Source: Unio delphinus (taxonomy: Eukaryota > Mollusca > Bivalvia > Unionida > Unionidae). From it: a stretch of DNA of 64,000 nucleotides. The stretch is from positions 18,882,501 to 18,946,500 of the forward strand of contig JAQISU010000081.1 in assembly GCA_029339505.1 (NCBI GenBank). Reading direction: 5' to 3'. The translations under genes were made by a program, and so were the position numbers. The notes below the pieces were generated by a model. That model made no database searches, was not told where the DNA came from, and was given only the letters and a program-made list of their open reading frames with translations. Every line of letters begins with the position of its first letter. Position 1 is the stretch's first letter. Below are positions 51,364 to 64,000 of this stretch, piece after piece.

Positions 51364-51405
<42 letters not shown>
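51364..51405. repeat. (CA)n microsatellite
   Basis: Uninterrupted CA dinucleotides directly before a LINE 3' end. Confidence 0.95.
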
Positions 51406-51407
<2 letters not shown>

Positions 51408-51429
51408 TCACCTATATATATATAAATAA

Positions 51430-52219
<790 letters not shown>

Positions 52220-52273
<54 letters not shown>
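52220..52273. repeat. (GA)n microsatellite
   Basis: Uninterrupted GA dinucleotides. Confidence 0.95.
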
Positions 52274-52276
<3 letters not shown>

Positions 52277-53088
52277 TTCCTCAATTAACTATCAACAAGA
52301 ATATTTTCTGAATTATTAAAGAAAAAACTAATTAAAGACTTTGAAATGTTACAGCTGTTCAACATTATCTGAAATCCCACAAGGTTAAACTACCAGTTCC
52401 TCTGAAGAATTTAGAGAAAAAAATGAATCATGATACTACATGTGGAAATATGGATGCTTGTCTTAAATAAATATTTCACAAATCCTTTAACACCACTGAA
52501 ATCTCTAGATATGATGGGAGATGGTGTATATATCTGCATAATAGTTAAACATTATGACCGAACTCCTTATATCGGAAGTTGTTTCATATAGTATTTAAAA
52601 TTGAGGTATATCAGTCCTTCCAAACAATTATCAAGAATTTGCTTAAATCTGAATATAAACTTATTTCATCAGTACGAAATTGAGTTGAACAAGGTGGTAA
52701 GGAATGATTGTCTTGTTATAATCTGAGCTCTAAAATCTAAAGGACTGTCACAGTTTCTATTATTATTTACTTGAATTACTTTTTTAATTGATTGCAAATC
52801 AAACTAGGATTAAACACAAATTGGAAGATATATATCCTCACCTGAACTTAACAACAAGATCAAAGGCCTTGTCATAAACAGTCCATCTTTGAAGAATCTA
52901 ATTGCTAAATTTACTGTTCATGTTGTTGTGACTATATGGTCTTAATATTAGTAACAGAAAAAAGCACAATCGAATATAGTTTAGTCAAATTCAGCAAGTA
53001 ATGTATTTCTTTGAATACATTTTAAGTGAAATTTGACAAACATACATAAAAGGAATAATTTATTTAAGTTTCTAATTTTTAATTTACT
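52274..53088. other. No gene seen
   Basis: AT-rich, no supported feature. Confidence 0.5.
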
Positions 53089-53146
53089 ACATACATACAT
53101 ACATACATACATACATACATACATACATACATACATACATACATAC
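53089..53146. repeat. (ACAT)n microsatellite
   Basis: About fourteen ACAT units. Confidence 0.95.
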
Positions 53147-53149
53147 TGT

Positions 53150-54199
53150 AAAAACCTGCGTTTATTGAGTGCATTTATTGAGTGCAAAATACATACATGT
53201 ATTATGGTAAACACTTTTCATACATGCCACCTAATTTGGTCTTAATTTAGAGTATCAATGCCGGTGGCTGGCATCCTTGATAATTTGATTATAATCTAAT
53301 TACCGTAACATGTATGATACATAGTCAATGTGTTTATAGCCCCTTATGTTTAATTTGTATTCATCATTGCATTTAAGTTTGTTTTTCTCTTCTTTTTTTC
53401 TTTGGTACATACACATAATGCCTCTCCTGTCATGCCATCTACCTCGGTAATATTGTCAGAGTGTATAACACAGTTTCCAAAACATTGCTATGAGTGAGTA
53501 CTACAAAAATGCCACAAAATACAAAACTGATTCTGTTCTTGGGGCAATTCAGTCGGAATGTAGTAATGTGTTAGGCATCAAGTTGATAATTTAATATATA
53601 ATCATTGTTAATATTGACTCAATACACATATGCATAGCTAACTCATATTTCAATCTTTCAACACGAATTGTGTGTTTTGTAGGCTTTATTGGTTGAAGGT
53701 TTTGTGGGTTTTGTTAGAATGGGGTTTTGTGGGCTTTGTAGCTGTTGGTTGTGGGTTTTGTCAGGAGTATAAGGCTGTGTAGGCTGCTTTTAAGGTTCAG
53801 TCACCTAGCAGCAATCAAACTAGGTACATCACTGCTATTGTATGTTTTATTTCTTTATGTTTAAATTTTGTTTTGTTTATAGAGTTATGTAACTTTCTGC
53901 AATATTTTGGACAGTAAATGTTTGTATAAAGTTTATTAAAGCAAAAAGCAATATTTTTTTGAGGATCTTGTTGGTTCGTTTAATTATTTATCTCTTCCAA
54001 AATTATATATATTCTAGTCATTTCTAATTTATTTTTACAAGCAAACTAGATATTGTTACATCATTTCTTTTTTGAAACTCAGTTATGTAATCATGTGAGT
54101 GTTGTCCTCACAGACCAATACTTTTATATATTTATTATTATTAATTTAATTTATTTAATTAGTTTATGAAGCTAAAACCCAAGAGAAGTTTCTTGACAT

Positions 54200-54246
<47 letters not shown>

Positions 54247-54596
54247 CCTTTCTTTAATTATAGGTTCAAAAATATTCTTAGGGAATATGATTTCTCATTC
54301 ATTGTGAGTTCTTTCCTCACTGACTTGACATTCTAAATTCATTTCAACAATACTTGACTAATCTAGCAATCTAAAAAGGAATAATTTATTTAAGATTTTA
54401 ATTTTTAATTTACTACATGTCTGACTCATTGTGAGTGCATTCCTCAAATTTATTTCCATCTATTTCAATTCACTTCAAATAATATTAAGATATAGTTAAA
54501 ATTAGTCATTAGTCAAGCAAGTGTTTTCCTTGCAGATTTTACATTAACATATTACAGTCATATTTTCTCTTCTGTAGTAAACCTTATTACAACTAT
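53150..54596. other. No gene seen; GT-rich stretch and an (AT)n tract
   Basis: TTTTGTGGGTTTTGTTAG-type G/T-rich repeats lie at 53685-53765 and an (AT)n tract at 54201-54242. No coding signal. Confidence 0.5.
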
Positions 54597-54608
54597 ATCT
54601 AAAAAGGG

Positions 54609-54651
54609 ACTGCTCCGGTGGTCTAGTGATTAGAGTGTCCTCCTAATCATA
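54609..54651 (+). repeat. Retroposed tRNA 5'-half-like insert with 12-bp duplications
   Basis: A 43-bp segment containing GGTGGTCTAGTGATTAGAG (D-arm/A-box type) and an anticodon-arm-like CCTCCTAATC is flanked on both sides by ATCTAAAAAGGG (54597-54608 and 54652-54663). Confidence 0.65.
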
Positions 54652-54663
54652 ATCTAAAAAGGG

Positions 54664-55217
54664 TAAATCTGATATAATTTTCATTCATTGAAAGGAGTAA
54701 TAATATAATGACTGAATACTCTGCAAGAAACTTAGTGGTTTCAAGAATGAAGGAAAGCATAACAAAAAACTGTTTTGCATATAGGAGACAATTTTGTAAC
54801 CATATTTGAGTTCTTAATTACTACAAACACACGGAAGAATCTCTGGTGTGAAAAGATCAAAGTTAGCAGGTGTGGATAGCATTTACAGATAATGGCAGAG
54901 CAGTAATTTTGCCAAATTGGCAAAACACAGGGGGATATTTTGCTGGACTATAATTATAAAACTAACCATGCTGGGATCTGATATGTATGCCTATCAAATT
55001 AAATTATAGCAATCGTTGTTTGAATGAGATCTCAATTACTGTCTAGTTGTAGAATTCATTTTGACAAATCATGTCTGGATAAAATCTAGTCATATATTAG
55101 CTATACTAGATGTGGTACATGTATAAGCATTATAACTACTTATATCTAGCAGTAAAAGTAAACAGATGGCTATTTAATACTATAAGTATTAATTATAAGC
55201 TTCTTGAAGTAAATCAT
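54664..55217. other. No gene seen
   Basis: AT-rich, no supported feature. Confidence 0.5.
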
Positions 55218-55223
55218 CAACTG

Positions 55224-55582
55224 AAATAGCTAGTGAGGCTGACATTGACATTGATAAATTGGGCAATACCATGGAAAACAATTATGAAACTGAGAGTAAT
55301 AATGTTTTAGAAACCTCGTTAACGAACAATATTCTCTGTGGCTGTATGACATCTCCGGAAGTACTGATATTCTGGGGATATCATCTACTGAAAAACTGAA
55401 AAGTTCTTTGCAATAAGAACTCTCAGAACATGATGATGCTTTATATAAATCAGTGAGAGATGAATGTGGCACTTTGCAAGATGATAACATGACCAAGAAA
55501 GATGATGTTGATGCATTTGGATTATCAGCAACTCCTACAATGACAGCTGATTCAAGCAGTTGCTTTCCGGATAAAACAGAAG
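55224..55582 (+). pseudogene. Exon-like remnant, unidentified
   Basis: Coding-like acidic text runs in one frame (EADIDIDKLGN...) to about 55345 and in another from about 55350 to 55582 (HDDALYKSVRDECG... ending PDKTE), with one TAA at 55414. It ends before GTGTGT, a possible splice donor. The composition differs from the AT-rich surroundings. I cannot name a gene; a decayed or mis-read exon is possible. Confidence 0.35.
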
Positions 55583-55689
55583 GTGTGTGTGCTTGTGTAT
55601 GTGTGTGTGTATATATATTTTGGCTTTTTAATATAGTTTTAATCATATTACTATGATATCTGCAGTTTAAGAGTTTATGCACAGGGTAT

Positions 55690-55900
55690 GATGCTGCAGA
55701 CATGTAGCATGATGTCCCACGCAGTCACGTTATCCTGACATCAGGTCAATCAGTTGTAACACTAACGTCTTAAAGCAGAGCACCAAAGAAGGCAGCTATA
55801 TGTACCTTTTTTAAAAGTCTTTGGTATGACTTGACCAGGACTCAAACCTGGGATCTCCCAAATCCAAGGTGGATTCTCTAACCACTAGCTAACCAAAGCA
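55690..55900 (-). repeat. SINE-like element, family B
   Basis: Minus-strand copy of the family at 47312-47545: the head is GGTTAGCTAGTGGTTAGAG with CAGGTTTGAGTCCTGG (B-box type), and the body ends GGGACATCATGCTACATG. Confidence 0.68.
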
Positions 55901-56558
55901 GTCAGTACACATGAGAAACCTGCCATTGATTAAGAGAGGATCAAGGAATGGTATCCACTTAAAAGTCAATTCAGTCTGCAAGCAACAAAGATCTTGGTGA
56001 GCCATAGCAGAATGCACTTGTGGATCAGAGTCTATGCTGTTTGTTCTACTGATTACTCCTGGCAAACTACATAGACCAAGATCTGCTGTTGCATAATGCT
56101 ATGGTGACTCTGGGTCTGTGCAGTTAACATTTGGACCCATAAGTGAAATATATGGTACATAGTATGACATATGCCAAGAAATGTCTAAACCTTAAATGCC
56201 AAGAATTTGTAGATTTCTGTAATTTCTACTTTTAATTATTTGTAATATCTCTCATTCTTGATTTCAGCTTTAGCAATTTTTCTTGTGTAAGTAATTTATG
56301 TACCTTAGCTTACACACATTAAAACAAATCAGATTTTCTTATTATCATTTTGTAGTTTTCGGTTTTAGCATGCATTTCAAGCCAGCAAAATGAGGAATGT
56401 GGAAACAACTTAATGTACATTATACATTTATCAACTTAACTTTTCTTTTGATTATCATATCAAAAGGTATGATGTCTGCTATTGCTGATATATTAACAGC
56501 TCTCAATAATTTCTTCATGTAATTCCTGCAGTAGCCATGTTTAGAATGCTTGAATAAA

Positions 56559-56625
<67 letters not shown>

Positions 56626-56699
56626 TATTGATGGGCCATGGGACACAAAAGAATGTTGTCAATATCATTTCATTTTAGCAAAGGGGAACAATGAGAATA
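55901..56699. repeat. No gene; (AAT)n tract at 56561-56625
   Basis: Mostly unremarkable AT-rich DNA plus an (AAT)n microsatellite with one AAA interruption. Confidence 0.6.
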
Positions 56700-56915
56700 C
56701 AAGTGTCCCTGAGTGGCTGAGTGGTTTAAAGTAATCACCGTTACAGATCACTGCCATCTCACCTCTGTCTGCTTGGGTTTGAGTCTCAGGTTCAGCCAAT
56801 GTGGGTATGTGTCAGTGGTTCTTTCCTGAGTTTTCCCAGATTCATCCTCCACCATTTTTTCTGGCCACAATATATAGCCTAAATTGTGCTTAAACCCCAT
56901 AATAACAACACATTT
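56700..56915 (+). repeat. SINE-like element, family A
   Basis: Head CCCTGAGTGGCTGAGTGG (A-box type) and GGGTTTGAGTCTCAGG (B-box type), core AATGTGGGTATGTG and GTGGTTCTTTCCTGAG, tail ACCCCATAATAACAACA. Confidence 0.75.
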
Positions 56916-56934
56916 TGGAATAGGAGTTTAAGTT

Positions 56935-59900
56935 CGTCAATAGGGGTATGGGTGTCCTGGGAGGGGGAAACACCCTTGGCTGGCAAAGCAGTTGTATTCC
57001 GTCACAGGTAGCTCGCCAACCTTTGGTCAATACTTGGCACTTAGCTCTCACCAGTGGATCTAAGAAGCTGTGGCATGCACAGCGGCCACATCCTGGAAAA
57101 CGGCATTGACTGGCCGATTAAACCAGGCTGAGGGTAGCCGACGGGTCTTAAACCCTCAGTGAGCTATGTTTTGTCTACATATCATGTGAAGACTAGATTC
57201 GGTAGCCTGTGCGGAGGAACCAACAGCTTTTAAACGGGTAGAGGCGATTCGCAGCAAAGAGCTGTGGAACGCTAAGAGCTCATCGACACATGTCGGACGT
57301 CCTGGTCATCCACTGCACTCAACTCCGTCTCCGGCAGTCTTGACGTTGTTGTGCTGCTGAACTAAGATGGTTTTTGGCGAAAGAGTGAGGTCGACTAACT
57401 GCGCAACTCTTCCTCACTTAAAACAAAGTCAATTCACAAGTCATGCTTTACATCCACTCATCCCATCTCATCACCCACTAAAGTTCTGAGGCGACAGGCA
57501 AGTGACTAAGCGTCAGGTGTGGTACACTGGCAGTCGTAGCCACAAACTTGCAAATAGGTGGCTCATGCCATTAGGGTCGTTCACCACTGACATGGAGCAG
57601 CAGTGGATAATAGCACCCCCCCCCCCCGAGCAACTGAGCACCTCTCTGGCATGAAGAAACTGTGCCCTAAACATTGTCTGCTCTAAACGTCTCATGCCAG
57701 CATACCGCGGAAGGAAAGAACCCTACTACTCCAGTGGTTAAAACACAAAAACGACAATCAGGATTGTTCATCTCACACTTGGCGCATGGAATGTGCGCAC
57801 CTTACAACGTGACTTTGCTGCATTGAGTGATACCTGGTTTGCAGGAAAAGGCAAACTTTGTGAAAGGAGCTCCGAATACACTTCCTTTTGGAGCGGCAGA
57901 GCAAGTGAAGAACGTAGTGAGGCTGGTGTCTGCTTTTGCATTGAAGACTGCACTGATTGGAAAATTGGCTGGACATCCCAAGTGACTAAATAACAGGCTC
58001 ATGACCATGAAACTCCACCTTTTGTCTGCAAGAAAGCATCTTACCATCATCAGTTGCTATGCTCCAAACATGACCAACCTAGATGAAGTGGAAGTCTTGT
58101 TTTATGAGGATCTTCACTTCGTCATTGCTGACGTTCCAATGGCAGATATGCTCGTCCATGTTGGCGATTTTAATGCAGGAGTAGGCTGTGGTCACGCTGA
58201 ATGGGATGGAGTGCTAGGAAACACGAAGTGGGTCACTTTAACAGTAACGGTATCCTTGTGCTCGATATTTCCGCCGAGCATGAATTGCTGATTACCAATA
58301 CAGTCTTCCTTCTCCCGACTCGTAACCAAACGTCATGGATGTACCCTCGCTCTAAGCACTGGTATCTCATCGACTACATCATTGTCAGGAAAGAAGATGG
58401 AGAGGCAGAATGTGCATGTGACCAAGCCCATGTGCGGTGCTGACTGCTGAACATATCAGCGCCTAATCATCACCAAGCTTAACATTTGCATTCATCCCAA
58501 AAGACACCCACGAGGAAAGAAGGCTCGTAAACCACTGAACATCATCAAGCTGAAATGCACCAGTACCACAAATTGTCTCGTGGATGCCCTGGAAGAACAT
58601 CTGAAGTCTTCACCTCTCGATAATCAGAATAAAGAGACTGACTGGGTGGCATTCAGAGATATTATCTTCGGAAATCCTAGGACCCTCCGTCAGAAAGCAT
58701 TAAGACTCGTTTGATGATAATTGCGACGAGATCAAGCAGTTGCAGTATGAGAAACACCGCCTCCTTCAAACCTATTTCAATGACCCCAAGTCCACTTCTA
58801 GGAAATATGCGTACAACTACGCAGAACTGTACAACAGAATCCGCTTCAGATGCGAGACAAATGGCTGAGCAACAAAGCTGATGAAATTCAGTATTCAGGC
58901 AGACTAGCATGACATGAAGAACTTCTACAATGCCCTGAAAGAAGTGTATGGACCTACATCCTCTAGATACCCCTCCCCCAAAAGAGAATTCACTAATTAC
59001 TGACAAATTAGAAGATTCTTCAACGATGGGCTGAACACTTTGACAACGACCTCAAACACCCTTCATCCATTAAAGATGAAGCATTGGTCGTCTCCTCCAA
59101 TTACCCATTAACGAAGCAATGAATGACGATCCCCCAGGAATTCAAAGTTGCTTCTAAATAGTTCACCTCCAAAGAGAACTGCTATAGGCCTGTGACAACC
59201 TCCAGGGCATATCGTTATTCTCAACTGAACAAACGATACTCGCCAGAATCCTACTGATTCTACCCACTAAATACCTTGACCAGGGACTACTGCCAGAACA
59301 GTGTGGATTCCGAAAAGAACGTGGAACCATCAACATGGTGTTTTCTGCGAGGCAGCTACAAAAGAAATGTCAAGAGCTAAACACCGACCTTTTCTCCACA
59401 TTCATCGACTTCACAAACGCCGTTATTTCTGTCCTTGTGGAAGATACTGGCCAGGTACAGATGTCCGAGAAAGTTATATTCATTGAAGAGTATTTCTACG
59501 AAGGCATGCAGGCACGAGTCCAGGACAATGGAGAGACATCTGAGCCATTACCAGTAACCAATGGCATCTAGCAGGGTTGTGTTCTGGAACCAACACTGTT
59601 CAGTCTGTTGTCCTCTGCCATGCTGACTAAGGCTTCAGACACAGAGAGGTTGGAGTCGGCATCAGGTACCGTACAGATGGAAAACTATTTAGTCCCAGGA
59701 GGCTTCAAACGAAACCGAAAACCGAGGTTATGATAGAAATCATCAGAAATTTCTTATTTGCTGATGTCTGCGTCCTCAATGCTGACTCAGAAGCCATCCT
59801 GCAATGCAGCGTTGACAAGTTCTTCAGCTCCTGCACAAACTTCTGTCTCACCATCATTACCAAGAAGACTCAAGTCCTGCAAATCCCTATGTTGAGGACA

Positions 59901-60715
59901 ACATCACCGTCAGCGGCCAAAAATCACACTGTCACAGAGCGTCACTATTGACGACGAGGTGACCCTTTGCATTACCAGAGCCAACACAACTTTTCAACTT
60001 TTGGTAGATTGTATGGCAACGTCTGGAATAGAAGAGGTAATAGCAACTAGATCAAACTAAAGGTCTACAGGGTAGTTGTGCTCCCCACAATACTTTACGC
60101 ATGCAAAACGTGTATGGTGTATCAATGCCACGCCAGGAAGCTGAGCTACTTTCACACCACAAGTCTCAGGAAAATCCTCAAAATTAAGTGGCAGACAAGG
60201 TTCAAAGCAGTGAGGTACATGCCCAAGTAGGTTTCCTCAGCACCCACATCATCCTGATGCAGTGCCAGCTACGCTGGGCAGGACATGTTATATGCATGTC
60301 AGACCACCGGCTGCCTAAGAGACTCTTCTATGGTAAGCTACAGCAAGGAGAGCGATTCTAATGAGGTCAAAAGAAACCCTTTAAAGACAATCTAAAGCTT
60401 GCCTTGAAAGCGTTCAGCATAAACCCTGATTCCTGGGAGCAAACAGCAAGCGATCATGCCACTTGGCATTAATCTGTGCACAAAGGCTCCAAGTTGTGCA
60501 AATCTAGCAGGACAACAGCCTCAGAGGTGAAGAGGTAAGTCATCAATCCTTCTGTAGCTGTCCTACTCATTCCCTGTCCCTTGTGAAACAAACATTCCAT
60601 GCAAAGGTTGGCCTCATCAACCACCTGCACATGCACAGAAGAGAACCAGTCATTCCAAATCGACAGATGAACAACATACACACACGTGGATTTGGGGAGG
60701 GTCAGATAGATATAT
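56935..60715 (+). pseudogene. Second, heavily decayed copy of the same APE-type LINE family
   Basis: The 5' UTR (from about 56935) and coding region resemble the copy at 1-3628. Visible pieces include LSDTWFAGKGKLCE (57820), HVGDFNAGVGCG (58162), SWMYPRSKHWYLIDY (58330), LPEQCGFRKERGT (59290), FLFADV (59750) and a C-terminal finger remnant near 60565-60645. FADV in place of FADD means a catalytic aspartate is lost. Many frameshifts and stops; a C run lies at 57616-57627. Confidence 0.85.
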
Positions 60716-60719
60716 AGGA

Positions 60720-61189
60720 CTGGAGTTGGTAAATGAAATGTAACATACTGAACAAATTTTGTATTATTATCCGGGATGGAATGGGTAGCCTGTGAAGGCT
60801 ACAAACATGAGGAAGGTATGCTCCATTTCATTGTATTCTAAGGATGATCTGAGCAGCCGTGTGTTGAACTTTTTAAGGTTTTTAAAGTAGATTCTGATAT
60901 GAAAAATATATAAATGAATTACAATGGTCCATTCTTGAAAGTACTAAGGGAAAAAAGTAATTCTCAATGCACACTTTTATATGATTATATAGCATTGTGA
61001 CCTGTCATGAGAGACCACCTGTGTTGAAAGACCACAATTCAATGGCAGAAAGGGAGATCTTTCAAGAGAAGTCACCTACTGTACTGACATTATGGTTTCA
61101 TACTGACTGAATTTAATGTTGGTATTGCTGATGTTTATTGTTTGAAGCAAAGGATGTGGATGAGAACATTTTTGCGTGATGGTCAGGAT
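60720..61189. other. No gene seen
   Basis: AT-rich. GAGAGACCACCTGTGTTGAAAGACCAC at about 61008-61035 is related in inverse to the GGTCTCTCAAGACAGGTGG repeats at 62480-62600. Short motif only. Confidence 0.4.
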
Positions 61190-61810
61190 GTTTTCAATTT
61201 TATCATCATTCATATCTAGCCTATTATATGTCATCCATGACTTTACATCAGAAATACACTTTACTATGCCTTGGATAGTAGCCTCAACTTCTTTTGGGCT
61301 AGTAGATTTGTATATTTGACAGTCATCATTTTACAAATTGATGCTTACACCAGAAGTTGATTCATGACACTGTAGAGTGGATGAGTGTATCAAATGAAGA
61401 GAACAGGGCGAAAAAAGCGAGCTATGTGGAGAAACAAAATAGATCAACTAGACTGGAATGTTTCCATTGTTGGGCAGAAACTGTGCCCTGTTGACCTAAA
61501 TTAGTAAAGCTGTATTGTGAATACCAATACATGATGAAGATGGTGAAATAATATATCATAGTCTATTGTGCTGCAGACAAGTCAAGGAGGATGAAGACTC
61601 ACAGTAATCTTCCCCCTATCCAGAGCAGAGAAAAGGTTATTAACTACTCTCAGAGGTGAAGTTTTAGTACTTTGATGAGTGCAATATGCAGACTGTGCAT
61701 TGCTAACAAGATTGTTTGCTTTTAGATGAGATACAAGTTGGAACAGAACAGATAATCATTTAATAATAACGTTTTGCAAAACGTTTAATGGCTTGGTCTA
61801 AAATTCTTAA
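61190..61810 (-). pseudogene. CR1/L2-like LINE reverse transcriptase fragment
   Basis: On the minus strand, starting near 61810, one reads SHLKANNLVSNAQSAY, then LRVVNNLFSALDRGKI and, near 61200-61260, CISDVKSWMTYNRLDMND, nearly the same as the start of the fragment at 42842. Several stops and shifts. It covers RT motifs upstream of those kept at 42842. Confidence 0.72.
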
Positions 61811-62397
61811 AAATGACAAGAATACATTGGTCTGAAATCCACACAAGTACTGCCTGTGTCAATCTGATATAATGATAATATCATAACTGATTATGGTAAT
61901 TCAAATGAGATACATGCTGGGATAGAACAATCTTTTCTGAGATTTTTAAAAGAATGAGAGGTAGGAAACAGTGTGGTGGTTATTTAAATCATTAGCATGA
62001 AGTGTCAATTTTTTTACCAGAGGTTTTACAATTGTACAACAGGAGTTTTGAAAAATTATGAGAATTTCCTGCTTGAAAGAGAAGTATTGATAGCAGTAGT
62101 TAGTGTAGGCAGTTTTTTAATCTAATCACTTCAGCATCAGTGATGTCAGAGGCTGATTGAGTTCACATGACTGTGAGGCACTCTTTATCACAAGGATTTG
62201 GGGTGATCTTCATGGCAAGGTCAAGAAAGATAAAAGGTGTTTTCGTTTGGGAGACTATCACTAATCATTACTGACACAAGCACTTCACTCCTGTCCACCA
62301 TAAACATAAAGTTTTTAGAAATTGATTTGTGCATCTAATTACGCTGGTTTGTCCCATATTTGAAGTGCTTAGTATATTACATATACCAATCATTATG
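61811..62397. other. No gene seen
   Basis: AT-rich, perhaps further decayed LINE sequence, without supported motifs. Confidence 0.4.
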
Positions 62398-62398
62398 A

Positions 62399-62452
<54 letters not shown>
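62398..62452. repeat. (ATCT)n microsatellite
   Basis: About thirteen ATCT units. Confidence 0.95.
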
Positions 62453-62479
62453 GTAGAACCTGTATTTTAAAGACCACCC

Positions 62480-62619
62480 ATTATGGTCTCTCAGGACAGG
62501 TGGTCTCTCGTAACAGGTCACAATGCTGTAGACTGGTAATCATTAAGTTCGTGCCTTGAGAATATGGTCTCTCAAGACAGGTGGTCTCACATAGCAATGG
62601 TCTTTCAAGACAGGTTTTA

Positions 62620-62620
<1 letters not shown>
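62480..62620. repeat. Short repeats of GGTCTCTCAAGACAGGTGGTCTC type
   Basis: Four imperfect copies of GGTCTYTCARGACAGG within 140 bp. Confidence 0.55.

Positions 62621-62621
<1 letters not shown>

Positions 62622-62678
<57 letters not shown>
62622..62678. repeat. (AT)n microsatellite
   Basis: Uninterrupted AT dinucleotides. A similar tract lies at 62906-62960. Confidence 0.95.
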
Positions 62679-62679
<1 letters not shown>

Positions 62680-62681
<2 letters not shown>

Positions 62682-62903
62682 GTTTAAGAAAAGTAACTTA
62701 AGAAATGTTTCCAAAAGAATCCCATGAATCAGTCATACCGGTTTTGCCCAGTACATAAAATACTTAGATTATTTTATATACTAATCATTATAATATTTAT
62801 AATGTTTAAAAACAAAAGATAAAACATTTTAAAAAAATTCACATAACTGATTTGTGTATCTAACTGAAGTGGTTTAGCCCAATACATTAAGTGCACAGTA
62901 CAG

Positions 62904-62963
<60 letters not shown>

Positions 62964-63589
62964 TGATTTTAAAAACAGTGCAGTAGGCAACACATTTGTC
63001 TTTTTGGCTCAATAGTATGTACCAACTTCATAGAGACGGGTTCAAAAGCTGTTAAAGGTTGCTGTTTATATTCTGTTACACAACTGGTGATAATAGGTCA
63101 ATTGAAATTGCGTTGTCATTAGCTATTCTTAATGAATTGAACTTTGTCAGGAATGAAATGCTCCAACATGTCGTGAACATTGACCAACAAGAAGGTTGTT
63201 GAAAGTGGTGTACATTTATTTCTTTGAAATAATCTTGATGTATACAAAACCTTTGTCCATAATTTAATTTTGATAACTATTGTTAATACTAAGCTTTAAT
63301 AATTGGTTGTGGCATGATTTGTTGTTGGTGGATAAAGGATGTGGTAGTGTTCATTGTTTCAGTGTCATATAAGGTGAAAAACCAAATTATAATTTCCTGG
63401 TATTTCTCCCTGAAAACAAAATATAATTACCAAAGGATTTTGAGATTAACAATGGGCAAACGCTACATTACCAAGCAGTTTTATGTAGTAAATTTTGGAC
63501 TAATACATGTAGTAACAACTAATGAAGATCAAAACAATTGTACTGAGCTATTATGTTGGAAATAGGGATGATATTATTGCAAGAGTTTT
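62680..63589. other. No gene; second (AT)n tract at 62906-62960
   Basis: AT-rich sequence on either side of the tract, no supported gene. Confidence 0.5.
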
Positions 63590-64000
63590 ATATTAATAAA
63601 GTAGTAAAGCATCGTCAGCAAGAATTATCACTACAAGATGGTTTTCAGGAGTAATTATATCCATTACCAAAAATCAATAATGCGTATCATTAAACTTCAT
63701 TCTTGTAGAAGAATTACTCCATCAGGATTTTGAGAACATCAAATGAGTTTTCTGCTATTGCCGGGAAAATTATTTGGTTTGAGGCAATGTAGTATTATCA
63801 CTTTATCAGGTTTGGAGATCACATAATCAGTGTTACACTGTTACCTTGGAAACATGGTGATATTACAACATAGATTATGTGATTACCAAAATAGTGTTGT
63901 AACTACATCAGGAATATGGATATCACAATATGAGTCCTACATTTTCACATATAAATAGGAAAATATTACTACATGATTTTAGTGTTTACCATTTTTTAGT
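63590..64000. repeat. Degenerate repeat related to 46330-47200, inverted
   Basis: TTTGGAGATCACATAATCAG and GTTACCTTGGAAACATGGTG are the reverse complement of motifs at 47120-47165. At least three diverged copies run to the window edge. Confidence 0.6.

Noticed and set aside
57616..57627. Run of twelve C bases as a regulatory site
   Set aside because: Lies in the decayed 5' part of a dead LINE; probably slippage.

Overview
The window is animal (metazoan) nuclear DNA: AT-rich, full of microsatellites, tRNA-derived SINE-like repeats and non-LTR retrotransposon remains, with no confident host gene. A marine invertebrate, perhaps a mollusc, is plausible, but nothing here fixes the species.

The main content is a complete Maverick/Polinton element (adintovirus-like) at 4087-24621, 20,535 bp. 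Its 339-bp terminal inverted repeats are identical, and TATATA target-site duplications flank it. It encodes a protein-primed family B DNA polymerase, a DDE integrase with a C-terminal chromodomain, a packaging ATPase, an adenain-like protease, and double and single jelly-roll capsid proteins. It also carries a pVI-like protein, a run of four basic core-like proteins, a two-helix membrane protein, a BIR-domain protein and several small unknowns. I found no break in any core gene. The central genes (6466-21436) form a packed plus-strand cassette with AATAAA signals. The genes at both ends are different: five of them (4457-4690 minus, 4909-5547, 21743-22102, 22585-23052, 23686-24258) end in 16-nt hairpins that match the replication-dependent histone mRNA 3' stem-loop, each followed by a purine-rich U7-like element. 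This suggests that the end genes use the histone processing pathway in S phase while the central genes are polyadenylated.

The Polinton sits in the (AT)n tract of a solo LTR (3629-25191, TGTTACG...CGTAACA, 5-bp duplication GTGTG). That LTR in turn interrupts the C-terminal zinc finger of an APE-type LINE (1-3628 and 25197-25238). This makes a three-layer nest.

From 25.2 kb to 64 kb the window is repeats and non-coding DNA. It holds a second decayed copy of the same LINE family (56935-60715), three fragments of a CR1/L2-like LINE (42842-43750, 51430-51687, 61190-61810 minus), two SINE-like families, and a broken repetitive transposase-like gene (37162-38851). It also holds several minisatellites (39600-40260, 41290-41605, 45120-45690, 46330-47200) and two hairpin, MITE-like sequences (25476-25636, 26379-26524).
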